Origin: Zooshikella harenae
GTDB lineage: Bacteria > Pseudomonadota > Gammaproteobacteria > Pseudomonadales > Zooshikellaceae
Assembly (NCBI RefSeq): GCF_018837975.1
Contig: NZ_JAGSOY010000016.1
Span: 1-64,000, forward strand
Length of the DNA: 64,000 bases
Direction: 5' to 3'
The notes under the pieces are model-generated. The model searched no databases. It was not told the origin of the DNA and saw only the letters and a list, made by a program, of their open reading frames with translations. Positions within the stretch are counted from its first letter, which is position 1; the number at the start of each line of letters is the position of its first letter. A program made the translations under genes and the position numbers. Positions 1 through 8,793 of this stretch are shown here, one piece after another.

Positions 1-141
1 AAAGTAAAAGGAATATGGTTTTCTTCTTACATTATATATATTTAACTTCGGTGTTTTAGTGGGTCTTATTTGGGTGTTAATTAAGCGTTTTTATATGAGT
101 TGTAATAGGACGATTAGTATAGTAAAGGAGGATATTGCCTG

Positions 142-188
142 ATTACCTTTTATGTTGTTGGCTATCGAAAAAAAACATAAAAGGTAAT
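142..188. repeat. Perfect 15-bp inverted repeat downstream of iolG
   Basis: The arm ATTACCTTTTATGTT (142-156) is matched by its exact reverse complement at 174-188, around a 17-nt loop that includes an A-run. It lies just after the end of leftward iolG. Neither strand has a U-run directly after the stem, so it is not a textbook intrinsic terminator. It may still end or stabilise the iolG transcript. The rest of 1-237 shows no convincing gene. Confidence 0.6.
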
Positions 189-237
189 TCAGTAAACTAG
201 AAAAGAGGAAGGAGGTATTGTAAAAAGATAAAAAAGG

Positions 238-1227
238 TTACAATTTAACAGCTACATTTTTCTTGAGTGATATTAATGCGGCATTAGCTAATTTAAGTGC
301 TTGTAAGCCATCATAGGCATTAGGTGTACTACTTATATTTTTTTCTTGTAGCGCATGTACGAAGTGGGCAAGTTCTAGTCGGTAAGCATCAGCATAACGT
401 TCTAAAAAAAAGTGTAATGGTTTTTCATGTATTACACCGGTGTCACCACTGAAACAAAGGTTCGTTGCGGTATTATTATTGGCTTGTAACATGCCTCGGT
501 TTCCTAAGACCTCAATCCGTTGGTCATAGCCATAGGTGGTTGCACGACTATTGCTTATTTGGCACAGTTTACCAGAGGGGGTTTTTAAAATAACCATTGC
601 AGAGTCAACATCACCTTGATCACCTAACGCCGGATCAATAATACAACTCGCATTGGCATAAACTTCACAAGGTTCTTCATCAAGTAACCAACGAGCCATA
701 TCTAGGTCATGGATCATCATATCCCGAAATATTCCTCCACTATGTGTAATGTATTCTATGGGGGGAGGTGAGGGATCTCGACTGGTAATACATATTTGCT
801 GGATTTGACCTACTTTGCCTTGATTAATGGCTTGTTTGAGTTGAGTAAATTGTGGATCAAAACGCCGGTTAAAACCAATAACACATAATGCGTCTTGTTG
901 TTGTATTATTTGCAGGCATTCTTTTACACGTTCAATACTTAAGTCTATAGGCTTTTCACAAAATATTGCTTTGTTGGCCAATGCGGCTTGGACAATTAAG
1001 TTTGCATGTGTATTTGTGGGACTGGCGATGATGACACCATTGATGGAATGATCATGTAATGCAGTTGTTGTATCAACGGATTTTGCTTGATAACGTTTGG
1101 CTAATGTTTCGGCTGAGGCATGGTCAACATCAATGATATATTTTAAGTTCACATTTGCCAGCACAGCAACATTGTTGGCGTGGATTTTTCCAATGCGACC
1201 GGCACCGAATAAAGCTAAGTTAATCAT
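238..1227 (-). CDS. iolG: Inositol 2-dehydrogenase IolG (Gfo/Idh/MocA family)
   Basis: IolG is the NAD-dependent enzyme that oxidises myo-inositol to 2-keto-myo-inositol, the first catabolic step, in the cytoplasm. The 329-residue protein opens with a Rossmann GAGRIG motif (residues 8-13), carries the family's EKP motif with the likely catalytic lysine at K92, and has the FRDMMIHD block. There D169 and H173 keep the four-residue spacing of the B. subtilis IolG pair D172/H176. Length is normal. It lies about 60 bp downstream of the RpiR-type regulator on the same strand, so the two probably share a transcript divergent from the importer and the other iol genes. Other sugar dehydrogenases of the family are possible from sequence alone; the iol context makes IolG very likely. 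Confidence 0.93.
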   Translation of the reverse strand: MINLALFGAGRIGKIHANNVAVLANVNLKYIIDVDHASAETLAKRYQAKSVDTTTALHDHSINGVIIASPTNTHANLIVQAALANKAIFCEKPIDLSIERVKECLQIIQQQDALCVIGFNRRFDPQFTQLKQAINQGKVGQIQQICITSRDPSPPPIEYITHSGGIFRDMMIHDLDMARWLLDEEPCEVYANASCIIDPALGDQGDVDSAMVILKTPSGKLCQISNSRATTYGYDQRIEVLGNRGMLQANNNTATNLCFSGDTGVIHEKPLHFFLERYADAYRLELAHFVHALQEKNISSTPNAYDGLQALKLANAALISLKKNVAVKL

Positions 1228-1287
1228 TGCTGATTCCTACCTTTTTTAGTGGGGTTTATTTAGGTGGATAGTGTTTTATTGATTTAA

Positions 1288-2136
1288 TTATTGAGATGAA
1301 CCATTTAGTTCTTCTTCGACACGATAGGCTAAGCCAATGGCAATGGTTTGCGCTAAACATAACGATGCTGTTAGTGAGCGAAACGAACGCACTTCGGCTT
1401 CTTTTACCACAAAACAAACATCAGCGTACTGTGTCAGTGGACTGAGTTGACTGTCAGTAATTACAATCAGTGGTACACCGTTTGGCTTTGACATTATAGT
1501 GTCTTGCGTTTCTGTCGCGTAGGGTTTGAAACTAATTGCAATCAAAGCGTCATTTTTAGATAAAGTTGTTGCCTGTTCACGGTACAAGCCACCAACACCA
1601 TCAATTAAAAAGGCTCGTTGATCAATATGTCTAAGTGCATAAGCAAAGTAACATGCGACGACAAATGAGCGGCGGAAACCAACAATATGAGTTGCTTGTG
1701 CACAATAAATGATACTGACGGCTTTTTCTAAATCATTGGTATTTACTTCTTTAATCAGTTGTTCCATTGCCACCATATTACTGGTCGTAAACTCCTCAAG
1801 TAATTCCATTGGTGATGTATGTTGGCTAGTCTGTGAATGCTTACGTGCCAGTCGAACACGTTCGTTATAACTGGGTGTTTCTTCCACAAGCTTGGCACGA
1901 AATAGCTTTTGCATGTCACTAAACCCTTGAAAACCAAAGGCATTCGCAAACCTTACGAGCGTGGAGGGCGGCACATCCGCATCACGGGCTATTATAGCCA
2001 CTGTACCAAAAGCAACTTCTTTTGGTCTTTCAATCATAAAGTGAGCAACTTGGCGCAGACGTTTGCTTAACGTCTTGTGTCTGGCAGTTATTTCTGCTTC
2101 GAGTTCTGCCAGCGTCTCTGGTGGTATGCTGGTCAT
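1288..2136 (-). CDS. RpiR/MurR-family transcriptional regulator of the inositol genes
   Basis: The protein has an N-terminal RpiR-type helix-turn-helix of about 75 residues, including the IARDADVPPSTLVRFANAFGF recognition region, and a C-terminal SIS sugar-phosphate-binding domain. It is 282 residues from the ATG at 2136. That start is chosen because GAAGGA lies 8-9 nt upstream. An in-frame TTG at 2187 would add 17 residues but lacks a comparable site and sits against the operator-like dyad at 2190-2207. In inositol loci of proteobacteria this family acts as repressor, usually answering a phosphorylated pathway intermediate. Here it is transcribed with iolG and divergently from the importer. 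The role as IolR is inferred from position. Confidence 0.88.
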   Translation of the reverse strand: MTSIPPETLAELEAEITARHKTLSKRLRQVAHFMIERPKEVAFGTVAIIARDADVPPSTLVRFANAFGFQGFSDMQKLFRAKLVEETPSYNERVRLARKHSQTSQHTSPMELLEEFTTSNMVAMEQLIKEVNTNDLEKAVSIIYCAQATHIVGFRRSFVVACYFAYALRHIDQRAFLIDGVGGLYREQATTLSKNDALIAISFKPYATETQDTIMSKPNGVPLIVITDSQLSPLTQYADVCFVVKEAEVRSFRSLTASLCLAQTIAIGLAYRVEEELNGSSQ

Positions 2137-2189
2137 AGGAAAATTCCTTCTTATTGTTATTGGGTCGTTATAGCGTAAAATGGTCAAAA

Positions 2190-2207
2190 ATGAAACAGGT
2201 ATTTTAT
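2190..2207. promoter_or_regulatory. Operator-like dyad, copy 1 (candidate RpiR/IolR site)
   Basis: ATGAAAC-AGGT-ATTTTAT is an imperfect copy of the perfect dyad at 2250-2267, and the two begin exactly 60 bp apart. It lies about 54 bp upstream of the regulator's preferred ATG, where it could control the leftward regulator-iolG promoter. Assignment to the adjacent regulator is an inference. Confidence 0.5.
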
Positions 2208-2249
2208 TTTTGATGCAAGTGAATTAAAAAATTTAAAATCAGACTGGAA

Positions 2250-2267
2250 ATGAAATAAGTATTTCAT
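2250..2267. promoter_or_regulatory. Operator-like dyad, copy 2 (candidate RpiR/IolR site)
   Basis: ATGAAAT-AAGT-ATTTCAT has perfect 7-bp arms around a 4-bp spacer, the kind of AT-rich dyad RpiR proteins bind. It is 60 bp (close to whole helical turns) from a second copy, which would suit cooperative binding or looping between the divergent promoters. Confidence 0.55.
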
Positions 2268-2476
2268 TATAAAGGAGTCTATAAACCCGTTGACTCAATA
2301 AATTACATTCAAATATACCCATAAGGAAGGGTAAACTGAGGCATTAAGCAAGGGATTAAGAGAGTGCTTGATGCTGATAGCTATCCGCTGTTCAGGGTTG
2401 TTATCCAAATGAGTCGCTCAGGTAAAACGAAAGGGATTGAAACTAGGTCAGTACTTATATTGTCGTTTTGTGCTTA

Positions 2477-2604
2477 ATATACCCTTCACGAATCATTTTT
2501 AGGGTTTGTTGTCAGCGCTCTTCACCCCAGTCACTTATTAATATAAGTTCCTGGGGTTTCATTGCTTGACTGCTGCCCCTAAAAAACCTTCGTATTGGGT
2601 ATAG
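2477..2604 (-). repeat. Dispersed repeat family R1, short copy (R1-A)
   Basis: Read on the minus strand, this 128-bp element matches the longer copies at 18041-18216 and 21154-21330 over its whole length, except that a 49-bp internal segment is absent. It keeps the TATACCC termini and the CCCCAG...CTGGGG hairpin. It occupies most of the gap between the operators and the importer; the remainder of 2268-2747 shows no gene. Confidence 0.8.
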
Positions 2605-2747
2605 ATTAGTTAATGTGGATGCTTATAAGGGGCATGGCATATTTAATTAACATGGCTTTAAGCGAAAAGAGCACATCACCAGTAAACGTTGGCCTAGGTA
2701 GTTTCTACTCCACAACAAAATAACAATGAAAACAGGAGTTGTACCTT

Positions 2748-3674
2748 ATGAAGCGCCTACTATTACTTTGCGTGAGTGTGTTTGGAGTATGGTGTTCAGT
2801 TGTGTTATCCGATATGCCACGAATAGTGGTCGTCAGTCATGGACAACCACAAGACCCATTTTGGTCAGTAGTTAAAAATGGTGCTGATAATGCGGCAGAA
2901 GAAGCAAAAGTAAAAATAGAATATCGTGCTCCCGACACCTTTGATATGGTGAAAATGGCCCAGATTATTGATGCTGCTGTTGCCTCACAACCCGTTGGAT
3001 TAGTTGTCTCTATTCCTGATAAAGACGCTTTGAGTGACTCTATAAAAGAAGCTGTCGCTAAAGGCATTCCTGTTATTTCGATGAACTCTGGTGCTGATAG
3101 TTATAAAGCGCTAGGCGTACGTTTACATGTGGGACAGAGTGAGTATTTGGCAGGAAAAGGTGCAGGAATTAAAATGCGTAAAATGGGGGTGAATAAAGCG
3201 CTGTGTATTAACCATGAACAGGGTAATGCGGGTTTAGATCAACGCTGTGCGGGTTTTATTGAAGGGATGGAAGGGTATGCTGCCGTTCTTGCCGTTACTA
3301 CCGATCCCACAGAAATTCGTAATGCATTATTAGCGTATTTAAACAAGCACCGTGATATAAATGGTATTTTAACCCTTGGATCAATGGGTGCAGATCCGAC
3401 CATTGCTGCACTGACCAAAGCCGGAGCCAATGGCAAAATTAAAGTCGGAACGTTTGACCTTTCCCCTACTATTTTAAAGTCAATTAAAAAAGGAAATATG
3501 GCATTTGCCATTGATCAACAGCAGTACTTACAAGGTTATTTACCGATCATATTTTTAGCTCAATACAACAAATATGGGGTTTTACCTAATGGTGAAGTAC
3601 AAACAGGCCCAGGCTTTGTCACTCAAGAAAATGCTGATCAAGTAGTTGCATTAAGTAAAAAAGGTATTCGGTAA
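2748..3674 (+). CDS. Sugar ABC transporter periplasmic binding protein, probably inositol-binding
   Basis: This is a Peripl_BP_4-type (ribose/inositol class) binding protein that captures substrate in the periplasm for the permease and ATPase encoded next. It starts with a signal peptide (MKRLLLLCVSVFGVWCSVVLS) followed by the mature fold, with the DPFW segment after the first strand typical of CUT2 binding proteins. The ATG at 2748 is preferred over the TTG three codons upstream because AGGAG sits 9 nt before it. At 308 residues it has normal length. Specificity for inositol is inferred from the iolBCDE genes that follow; a related cyclitol or pentose cannot be excluded. Confidence 0.88.
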   Translation: MKRLLLLCVSVFGVWCSVVLSDMPRIVVVSHGQPQDPFWSVVKNGADNAAEEAKVKIEYRAPDTFDMVKMAQIIDAAVASQPVGLVVSIPDKDALSDSIKEAVAKGIPVISMNSGADSYKALGVRLHVGQSEYLAGKGAGIKMRKMGVNKALCINHEQGNAGLDQRCAGFIEGMEGYAAVLAVTTDPTEIRNALLAYLNKHRDINGILTLGSMGADPTIAALTKAGANGKIKVGTFDLSPTILKSIKKGNMAFAIDQQQYLQGYLPIIFLAQYNKYGVLPNGEVQTGPGFVTQENADQVVALSKKGIR

Positions 3675-3725
3675 CGTATTGCGTGTTCTTAAGACTATAA
3701 CGATAAATCATTTAAGGGTGGCAAT

Positions 3726-4838
3726 ATGTCGACAGGCATTGTTTCTGTGGAAAATAAAACGCATGATGAACGATTAAGACAGCAGCATTTACTTAAAAAA
3801 GCCTTGCACCGACCTGAGTTTGGTGCAGTTGCAGGAGCACTCTTAGTTTTTGGGTTTTTTGGCGTTTTTGCGAATGACAGTGGAATGTTCAGTGCCGCTG
3901 GTATTATTAATTTTTTAGAAGTTTCTGCCCAGTTAGGCATTCTAGCCATAGCGGCTGCCATGCTGATGATTGCTGGCGAGTTTGATTTATCAATCGGTTC
4001 AATGATTGCTTTTGCGGGACTTGTTGTGGCTATTCCTGTGGCTGTTTGGGATTGGCCCTTATGGATATCCATTGTATTTGCATTTATTACAGCACTGGGG
4101 ATTGGCTTTATTAATGGCTATTTAGTGGTAAAAACAAAATTGCCATCCTTTATTGTGACGTTAGCTTTTTTATTTATTCTTCGTGGACTTGCAATTGGTT
4201 TTACCCGTTTACTGACGGGTCGTACACAGGTTGGTGGACTAAAAGAAGTCACTGAAAATGATGTTTTGGCGGGTTTGTTTTCTGGTGAAGTAGGCCAAAG
4301 CTTTTTTACTTGGCTTACTGAAATAGGTTGGTTAGACACAAATTTTGCCGGTCAGCCAATGGTAACGGGGATACCAGTATCTATTGTCTGGTGGTTAGTG
4401 ATTGCAGCTATTGCTACTTGGGTATTGCTTATGACGCGCTTTGGCAACTGGATTTTTGCTTGTGGGGGGGATGCTAATGCTGCGCGAAATGTTGGCGTTC
4501 CAGTAGCGCGTGTCAAGATTACACTGTTTATGATGACTGCTTTAGCTGCCACAGTATTTGCTTGCTTACAAGTTATGGATGCTGGATCAGCAGATACTAA
4601 TCGAGGACTTTTAAAGGAATTTGAAGCGATTATTGCTGTGGTGGTAGGAGGTGTGTTATTGACGGGGGGATATGGTTCGGCCATTGGTGCTGTGTTTGGA
4701 GCACTCATATTTGGCACTGTTCAAATGGGAATCTTTTACACAGGTGTTAACACTGACTGGTTTAAAGTATTTATGGGAGGAATGATGTTGCTGGCGGTGA
4801 TGTTTAATAATTATGTGCGTAAAAAATGCCTTATATAG
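3726..4838 (+). CDS. Sugar ABC transporter permease (CUT2/RbsC-like), probably inositol
   Basis: This is the inner-membrane channel of the importer, 370 residues with about 8-10 hydrophobic segments and the BPD_transp_2 pattern: GEFDLSIGS after the third segment, VKTKLPSFIVTLA, and the cytoplasmic GGDANAARNVGVPVARVK loop that contacts the ATPase. An AAGGGTGG site precedes the ATG. It lies 51 bp after the binding-protein gene and 64 bp before the ATPase gene, a normal importer order. One homodimer is expected per transporter. Confidence 0.9.
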   Translation: MSTGIVSVENKTHDERLRQQHLLKKALHRPEFGAVAGALLVFGFFGVFANDSGMFSAAGIINFLEVSAQLGILAIAAAMLMIAGEFDLSIGSMIAFAGLVVAIPVAVWDWPLWISIVFAFITALGIGFINGYLVVKTKLPSFIVTLAFLFILRGLAIGFTRLLTGRTQVGGLKEVTENDVLAGLFSGEVGQSFFTWLTEIGWLDTNFAGQPMVTGIPVSIVWWLVIAAIATWVLLMTRFGNWIFACGGDANAARNVGVPVARVKITLFMMTALAATVFACLQVMDAGSADTNRGLLKEFEAIIAVVVGGVLLTGGYGSAIGAVFGALIFGTVQMGIFYTGVNTDWFKVFMGGMMLLAVMFNNYVRKKCLI

Positions 4839-4902
4839 TAGTTGTATTGAGTAATTAAAAAAATAGTTGTGTTATGGGTATCAAAAAAAATAGGAGTGGT
4901 CA

Positions 4903-5814
4903 TTGAGCATGCAGCAGAAACAACCTCTCATTGAATTACGTCATGTAAATAAATATTTTGGCAACGTTATTGCACTGAATGATATCTCATTACAAGTTAA
5001 TGCTGGCGAGGTAATGTGCTTATTGGGTGATAATGGGGCTGGCAAATCAACGCTTATTAAAACGCTGTCCGGTGTGTATAAGCCTTGTCAGGGGGAGATG
5101 CATATAGCGGGCAAGCGCAAGGCGTTTCATTCGCCAGCAGATGCATTAGATAACGGTATTGCAACCGTTTTTCAGGATTTAGCAATGGTTCCTTTAATGA
5201 GTATTACGCGTAACTTTTTTATGGGGAGGGAACCTACTGTAGGCAAAGGAATTTTTCGTCGAATCAATTGGCGTTTAGCAAATGAAGTAGCCAAAGAAGA
5301 GATGGCAAAAATAGGTATTGATGTGCGTGATCCTTCTCAGCCAGTGGGTACATTATCTGGAGGGGAGCGTCAATGTATTGCGATTGCACGTGCAGTTTAT
5401 TTTGGTGCCAAAGTGTTGATTTTGGATGAGCCAACATCCGCCTTAGGTGTTAAACAGGCAGCTATTGTTTTACGTTATATTGCTCAAGCGAAAGCCAGAG
5501 GTCTGGGGGTGATTTTTATAACACACAATGTGCATCACGCTTACACTATAGGTGATGTATTTACTATTTTAAAACGAGGCTCTTGTTTTGGTATGTTTCG
5601 TAAAAGCGAAGTAAGCCGTGAAGAGGTGTTAAGTATGATGGCAGGTGGAGAAGAAATGGATAATTTATCCTCTGAACTTGAGGAATTTTCTCGTTCAGAT
5701 GCCGTCTTTGCGGTAACACAAAATAATACTGTGTTAGAAGCGAGTGCGGCTTTGGAACATGCCATGGCTGAAGCAATGGAGCAAGAATTCAAGCTGGTAA
5801 GTTCACACAGTTAG
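4903..5814 (+). CDS. Sugar ABC transporter ATP-binding protein, single-domain type
   Basis: This subunit powers the importer. It has a Walker [10 protein letters not shown] near residue 42, the signature LSGGERQ, Walker [13 protein letters not shown] and the switch histidine in FITHNVHH. It is 303 residues with one nucleotide-binding domain, whereas most CUT2 ATPases (RbsA, MglA) carry two fused domains of about 500 residues. Single-domain forms such as FrcA exist and work as homodimers. The last ~60 residues are an acidic, poorly recognised tail. The start is either TTG at 4903 (6 nt after AGGAG) or ATG at 4909; the proteins differ by two residues. Confidence 0.9.
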   Translation: MSMQQKQPLIELRHVNKYFGNVIALNDISLQVNAGEVMCLLGDNGAGKSTLIKTLSGVYKPCQGEMHIAGKRKAFHSPADALDNGIATVFQDLAMVPLMSITRNFFMGREPTVGKGIFRRINWRLANEVAKEEMAKIGIDVRDPSQPVGTLSGGERQCIAIARAVYFGAKVLILDEPTSALGVKQAAIVLRYIAQAKARGLGVIFITHNVHHAYTIGDVFTILKRGSCFGMFRKSEVSREEVLSMMAGGEEMDNLSSELEEFSRSDAVFAVTQNNTVLEASAALEHAMAEAMEQEFKLVSSHS

Positions 5815-5873
5815 CTAGGGTATAACCTATCAGGGAAGTTAAGTAATTATAAAAAGGAATTAAGGGTGTCATA

Positions 5874-6761
5874 ATGGTTCACATAACACAACATAGAGAA
5901 GGTTTTGCTCAGGGAAAAACAGAAATTACTAAGCTTGATGAAATTGAAAATAATACGGGTATTGCATTTTCTATTAATAAATTTTTAGCTGGCGAAGCCT
6001 TTTGTATGATTGCTCAGCATGAGACAGCGTGGTTATTAATCAGTGGCAAGGTTTCTTTGCGTTTTACTGAACCCACAGCACACGTATCTGCTCACGTTAA
6101 AAAAAGCGAAACGCCAAAAAGTGAAGAAAAAAATAATAATTACGATAAAGAAGAAATAATAATACATAGAAACTCATTATTTGATGATGAACCACAGTGT
6201 TTGCATGTTTGTGCAGGTACAGAGGTTATTTATTTCTTTCATACAGATACGGAATTGGCCGTTTTTGATGTGGCTAATGATAAACCTTTTGCGGCTAGGT
6301 TAATTACACAGGTTGCAGATGAGCAGCGTGGTAAAGGGCTTGTTGGTAATTCCTGTCTACGTTTAGTCAGGACCTTATTTGACCGAAGTAATAGTGACGT
6401 TAATGCGGAATTAGTACTGGGTGAGGTTGTGACTTTACCAGGACGTTGGTCAAGCTATCCACCACATTATCATCCTCAGCCAGAAATTTACCATTATCGT
6501 TTTACAGAGCCGCAAGGTTTTGGACATGGTGAACATGGGGAAGACGTATATAAAATAAAAGCCAATGACACGTTAAAAATTATGCCTGGCCATGATCATG
6601 CGCAAGTTGCTGCTCCCGGTTATGGTATGTGGTATGTCTGGGCTATACGTCATTTGCCGGATAATCCCTATATTGCACCCACATTTCGTGAAGCACATCG
6701 CTGGACGATGTCAGTGGATAATACCCCCTGGCAGCCACATGGACTTGAAAAAGAGCTTTGA
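5874..6761 (+). CDS. iolB: 5-deoxy-glucuronate isomerase IolB
   Basis: IolB converts 5-deoxy-glucuronate to 2-deoxy-5-keto-gluconate, the substrate of IolC. It is a bicupin metalloenzyme. The SSYPPHYHPQPEIYHYRF block near residue 200 supplies metal-binding histidines and a glutamate, followed by GFGHGEHG and a second-cupin-like MPGHDHAQVAAPGY segment. The protein is 295 residues, a little longer than usual, because of a charged low-complexity insertion at about residues 72-95 (KKSETPKSEEKNNN and onward) that probably forms a surface loop. It lies 59 bp after the ATPase gene and 28 bp before iolC. Confidence 0.93.
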   Translation: MVHITQHREGFAQGKTEITKLDEIENNTGIAFSINKFLAGEAFCMIAQHETAWLLISGKVSLRFTEPTAHVSAHVKKSETPKSEEKNNNYDKEEIIIHRNSLFDDEPQCLHVCAGTEVIYFFHTDTELAVFDVANDKPFAARLITQVADEQRGKGLVGNSCLRLVRTLFDRSNSDVNAELVLGEVVTLPGRWSSYPPHYHPQPEIYHYRFTEPQGFGHGEHGEDVYKIKANDTLKIMPGHDHAQVAAPGYGMWYVWAIRHLPDNPYIAPTFREAHRWTMSVDNTPWQPHGLEKEL

Positions 6762-6789
6762 GCGTGTGAAATGAACGGGAGTGTGCTTT

Positions 6790-8793
6790 ATGGCGACAAA
6801 ACGAATTTATGATGTGATTTGTGTGGGAAGGGCAGCCGTTGACTTATATGGTCAGCAGGTAGGCTCAAAGTTGCAAGATATTTCAACATTTGCCAAATAT
6901 TTGGGAGGTTCCGCAGGCAATATAGCCTATGGTTGTGCTCGTCTGGGGTTGAAATCAGCCATGCTTACCCGTGTGGGTGATGAACAAATGGGAGAGTTTG
7001 TGCGTCAGGTGTTAGCACAAGCAGGGGTCGATGTCAGTCATGTAATGAGTGATCCTGAGCGACTAACGGGACTCGTATTATTAAGTATTAAAGATAAGGA
7101 TACGTTTCCACTGTTGTTTTACCGGCATGACTGTGCAGATATGGCTTTGAGCGTGGAGGACTTTGACGAAGCTTTTATTGCGTCAGCGAGAGCCTTGTTA
7201 ATTACCGGAACTCACTTATCAACAGCACATACTTATCAAGTGTGTTTGCAGGCTATTCGCTGGGCAAAAGCTAATGGCACACAAGTGATGTTGGATATTG
7301 ATTACCGACCTGTGCTTTGGGGACTCACGAAGTTAGGCGAAGGTGAAAATCGTTTTGTGTCTGCGGCAACAGTTACTGCACATATTCAGTCAGTCTTATC
7401 CTATTGTGACTTAATTGTGGGTACAGAGGAGGAAATCTGTATTGCTGGAGGGGAAAGTGATTTAACAAAGAGTTTACAGGCCATTAGAACCATCACTGAT
7501 GCTGTATTGGTGGTGAAGCGTGGGCCTTTGGGTTGTGTCGTGTTTACAGAAGCGATTCCTAATGATATTGAGCAAGGACTCTGCATAAAAGGGGTGAATG
7601 TCGAGGTGCTCAATGTACTTGGTGCAGGCGATGCTTTTTTGAGTGGTTTTTTACGTGGCCAGTTACAAGGCGAATCCATTGAGCAGTGTTGCCGTTATGC
7701 TAATGCCTGTGGTGCGATTGTGGTATCACGCCATGGTTGCGCACCCGCTATGCCCACAGCGGAAGAGCTGGATTACTTTCTACAGTCAGTAGAACGGACT
7801 GAAAATTCTCGCCCAGCAGAAGATTGCCAATTAGATTACTTACATCGTGTTACCACGCGCAGGACTTATTATGATGAGGAGATCTGCGCTTTAGCACTGG
7901 ATCATCGACGCCAGTTTGTTGCTATGGCACAGGAGGCTGGGGCAGATTTAAATCAGCTGCCTGAATTAAAGCAGTTATTGGTACAAGCAGTAGCACGAGG
8001 TGCCGCAGGCGCTGAGTTGGTCAGACCTGCCACTTTGCTGGACAGTACTTATGGCCAGCAAGCACTCCTTCAAATTAGTGGCCAGGATTGGTGGGTGGCA
8101 AGGCCAGTAGAACAGCCGGGCTCCAGGCCATTGGCATTCGAACAGGGTAATGCGTTATTGGCGCAGCTTCAGTATTGGCCTTTAGAGCACATCGTTAAAT
8201 GTTTAGTGTATTACCACCCAGAAGATTCACCTACACTCCGGTTAGCGCAAGAGCAGCAGTTACTGAGTTTATATCAGGTTTGCCAACAAACGGGTCATGA
8301 GCTGCTGTTGGAAGTTATTCCTCCAGATTTTGATGCAGCTCTAAAAACGGTGCCATTAACCTTACAGCGTTTCTATAACCTTGGTATTTATCCGGACTGG
8401 TGGAAGCTACCTGCGCTGTCAGCTTCATCTTGGCAACAGGTCACCACGCTGATTACTGAACGGGCACCTCACTGTCGAGGGATTGTTGTGCTTGGGTTGG
8501 AAGCTCCTATTGCTGAACTCCTGTCAGGTTTTGCTATTGCGGCCCAGTTTTCAATTGTTAAAGGCTTTGCGGTAGGACGGAGTGTTTTTGGACAATCATG
8601 TAAACAGTGGTTGGCAGGGGAAATAACCGATAATGCACTGATAGACACTGTGGCAGCTCAATATCAACTGTTGATTCATGGCTGGCGGAAGTACCGCAAG
8701 TCGCTAAATTCAGTGAACAGCCTATGTCCTGGAGAGCCTGTTGATAACACCGAAAGCACGAGGGTGACCGATAAGACAAGGAGGCTGGCATGA
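6790..8793 (+). CDS. iolC: 5-dehydro-2-deoxygluconokinase IolC fused to DUF2090
   Basis: The N-terminal ~330 residues form a PfkB/ribokinase-type kinase that phosphorylates 2-deoxy-5-keto-gluconate, with the early GG motif (LGGSAGNIAYG) and the anion-hole/catalytic motif NVLGAGDAF. The C-terminal half, from about residue 345, is DUF2090, predicted to be an aldolase-like TIM barrel. This two-domain IolC is known in many proteobacteria; the DUF2090 half may do the next (IolJ-like) aldol cleavage, which is an inference. The ATG at 6790 is 8 nt from GGGAG; an in-frame GTG at 6781 overlaps that site. The stop overlaps the iolD start (ATGA), indicating translational coupling. Confidence 0.93.
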   Translation: MATKRIYDVICVGRAAVDLYGQQVGSKLQDISTFAKYLGGSAGNIAYGCARLGLKSAMLTRVGDEQMGEFVRQVLAQAGVDVSHVMSDPERLTGLVLLSIKDKDTFPLLFYRHDCADMALSVEDFDEAFIASARALLITGTHLSTAHTYQVCLQAIRWAKANGTQVMLDIDYRPVLWGLTKLGEGENRFVSAATVTAHIQSVLSYCDLIVGTEEEICIAGGESDLTKSLQAIRTITDAVLVVKRGPLGCVVFTEAIPNDIEQGLCIKGVNVEVLNVLGAGDAFLSGFLRGQLQGESIEQCCRYANACGAIVVSRHGCAPAMPTAEELDYFLQSVERTENSRPAEDCQLDYLHRVTTRRTYYDEEICALALDHRRQFVAMAQEAGADLNQLPELKQLLVQAVARGAAGAELVRPATLLDSTYGQQALLQISGQDWWVARPVEQPGSRPLAFEQGNALLAQLQYWPLEHIVKCLVYYHPEDSPTLRLAQEQQLLSLYQVCQQTGHELLLEVIPPDFDAALKTVPLTLQRFYNLGIYPDWWKLPALSASSWQQVTTLITERAPHCRGIVVLGLEAPIAELLSGFAIAAQFSIVKGFAVGRSVFGQSCKQWLAGEITDNALIDTVAAQYQLLIHGWRKYRKSLNSVNSLCPGEPVDNTESTRVTDKTRRLA

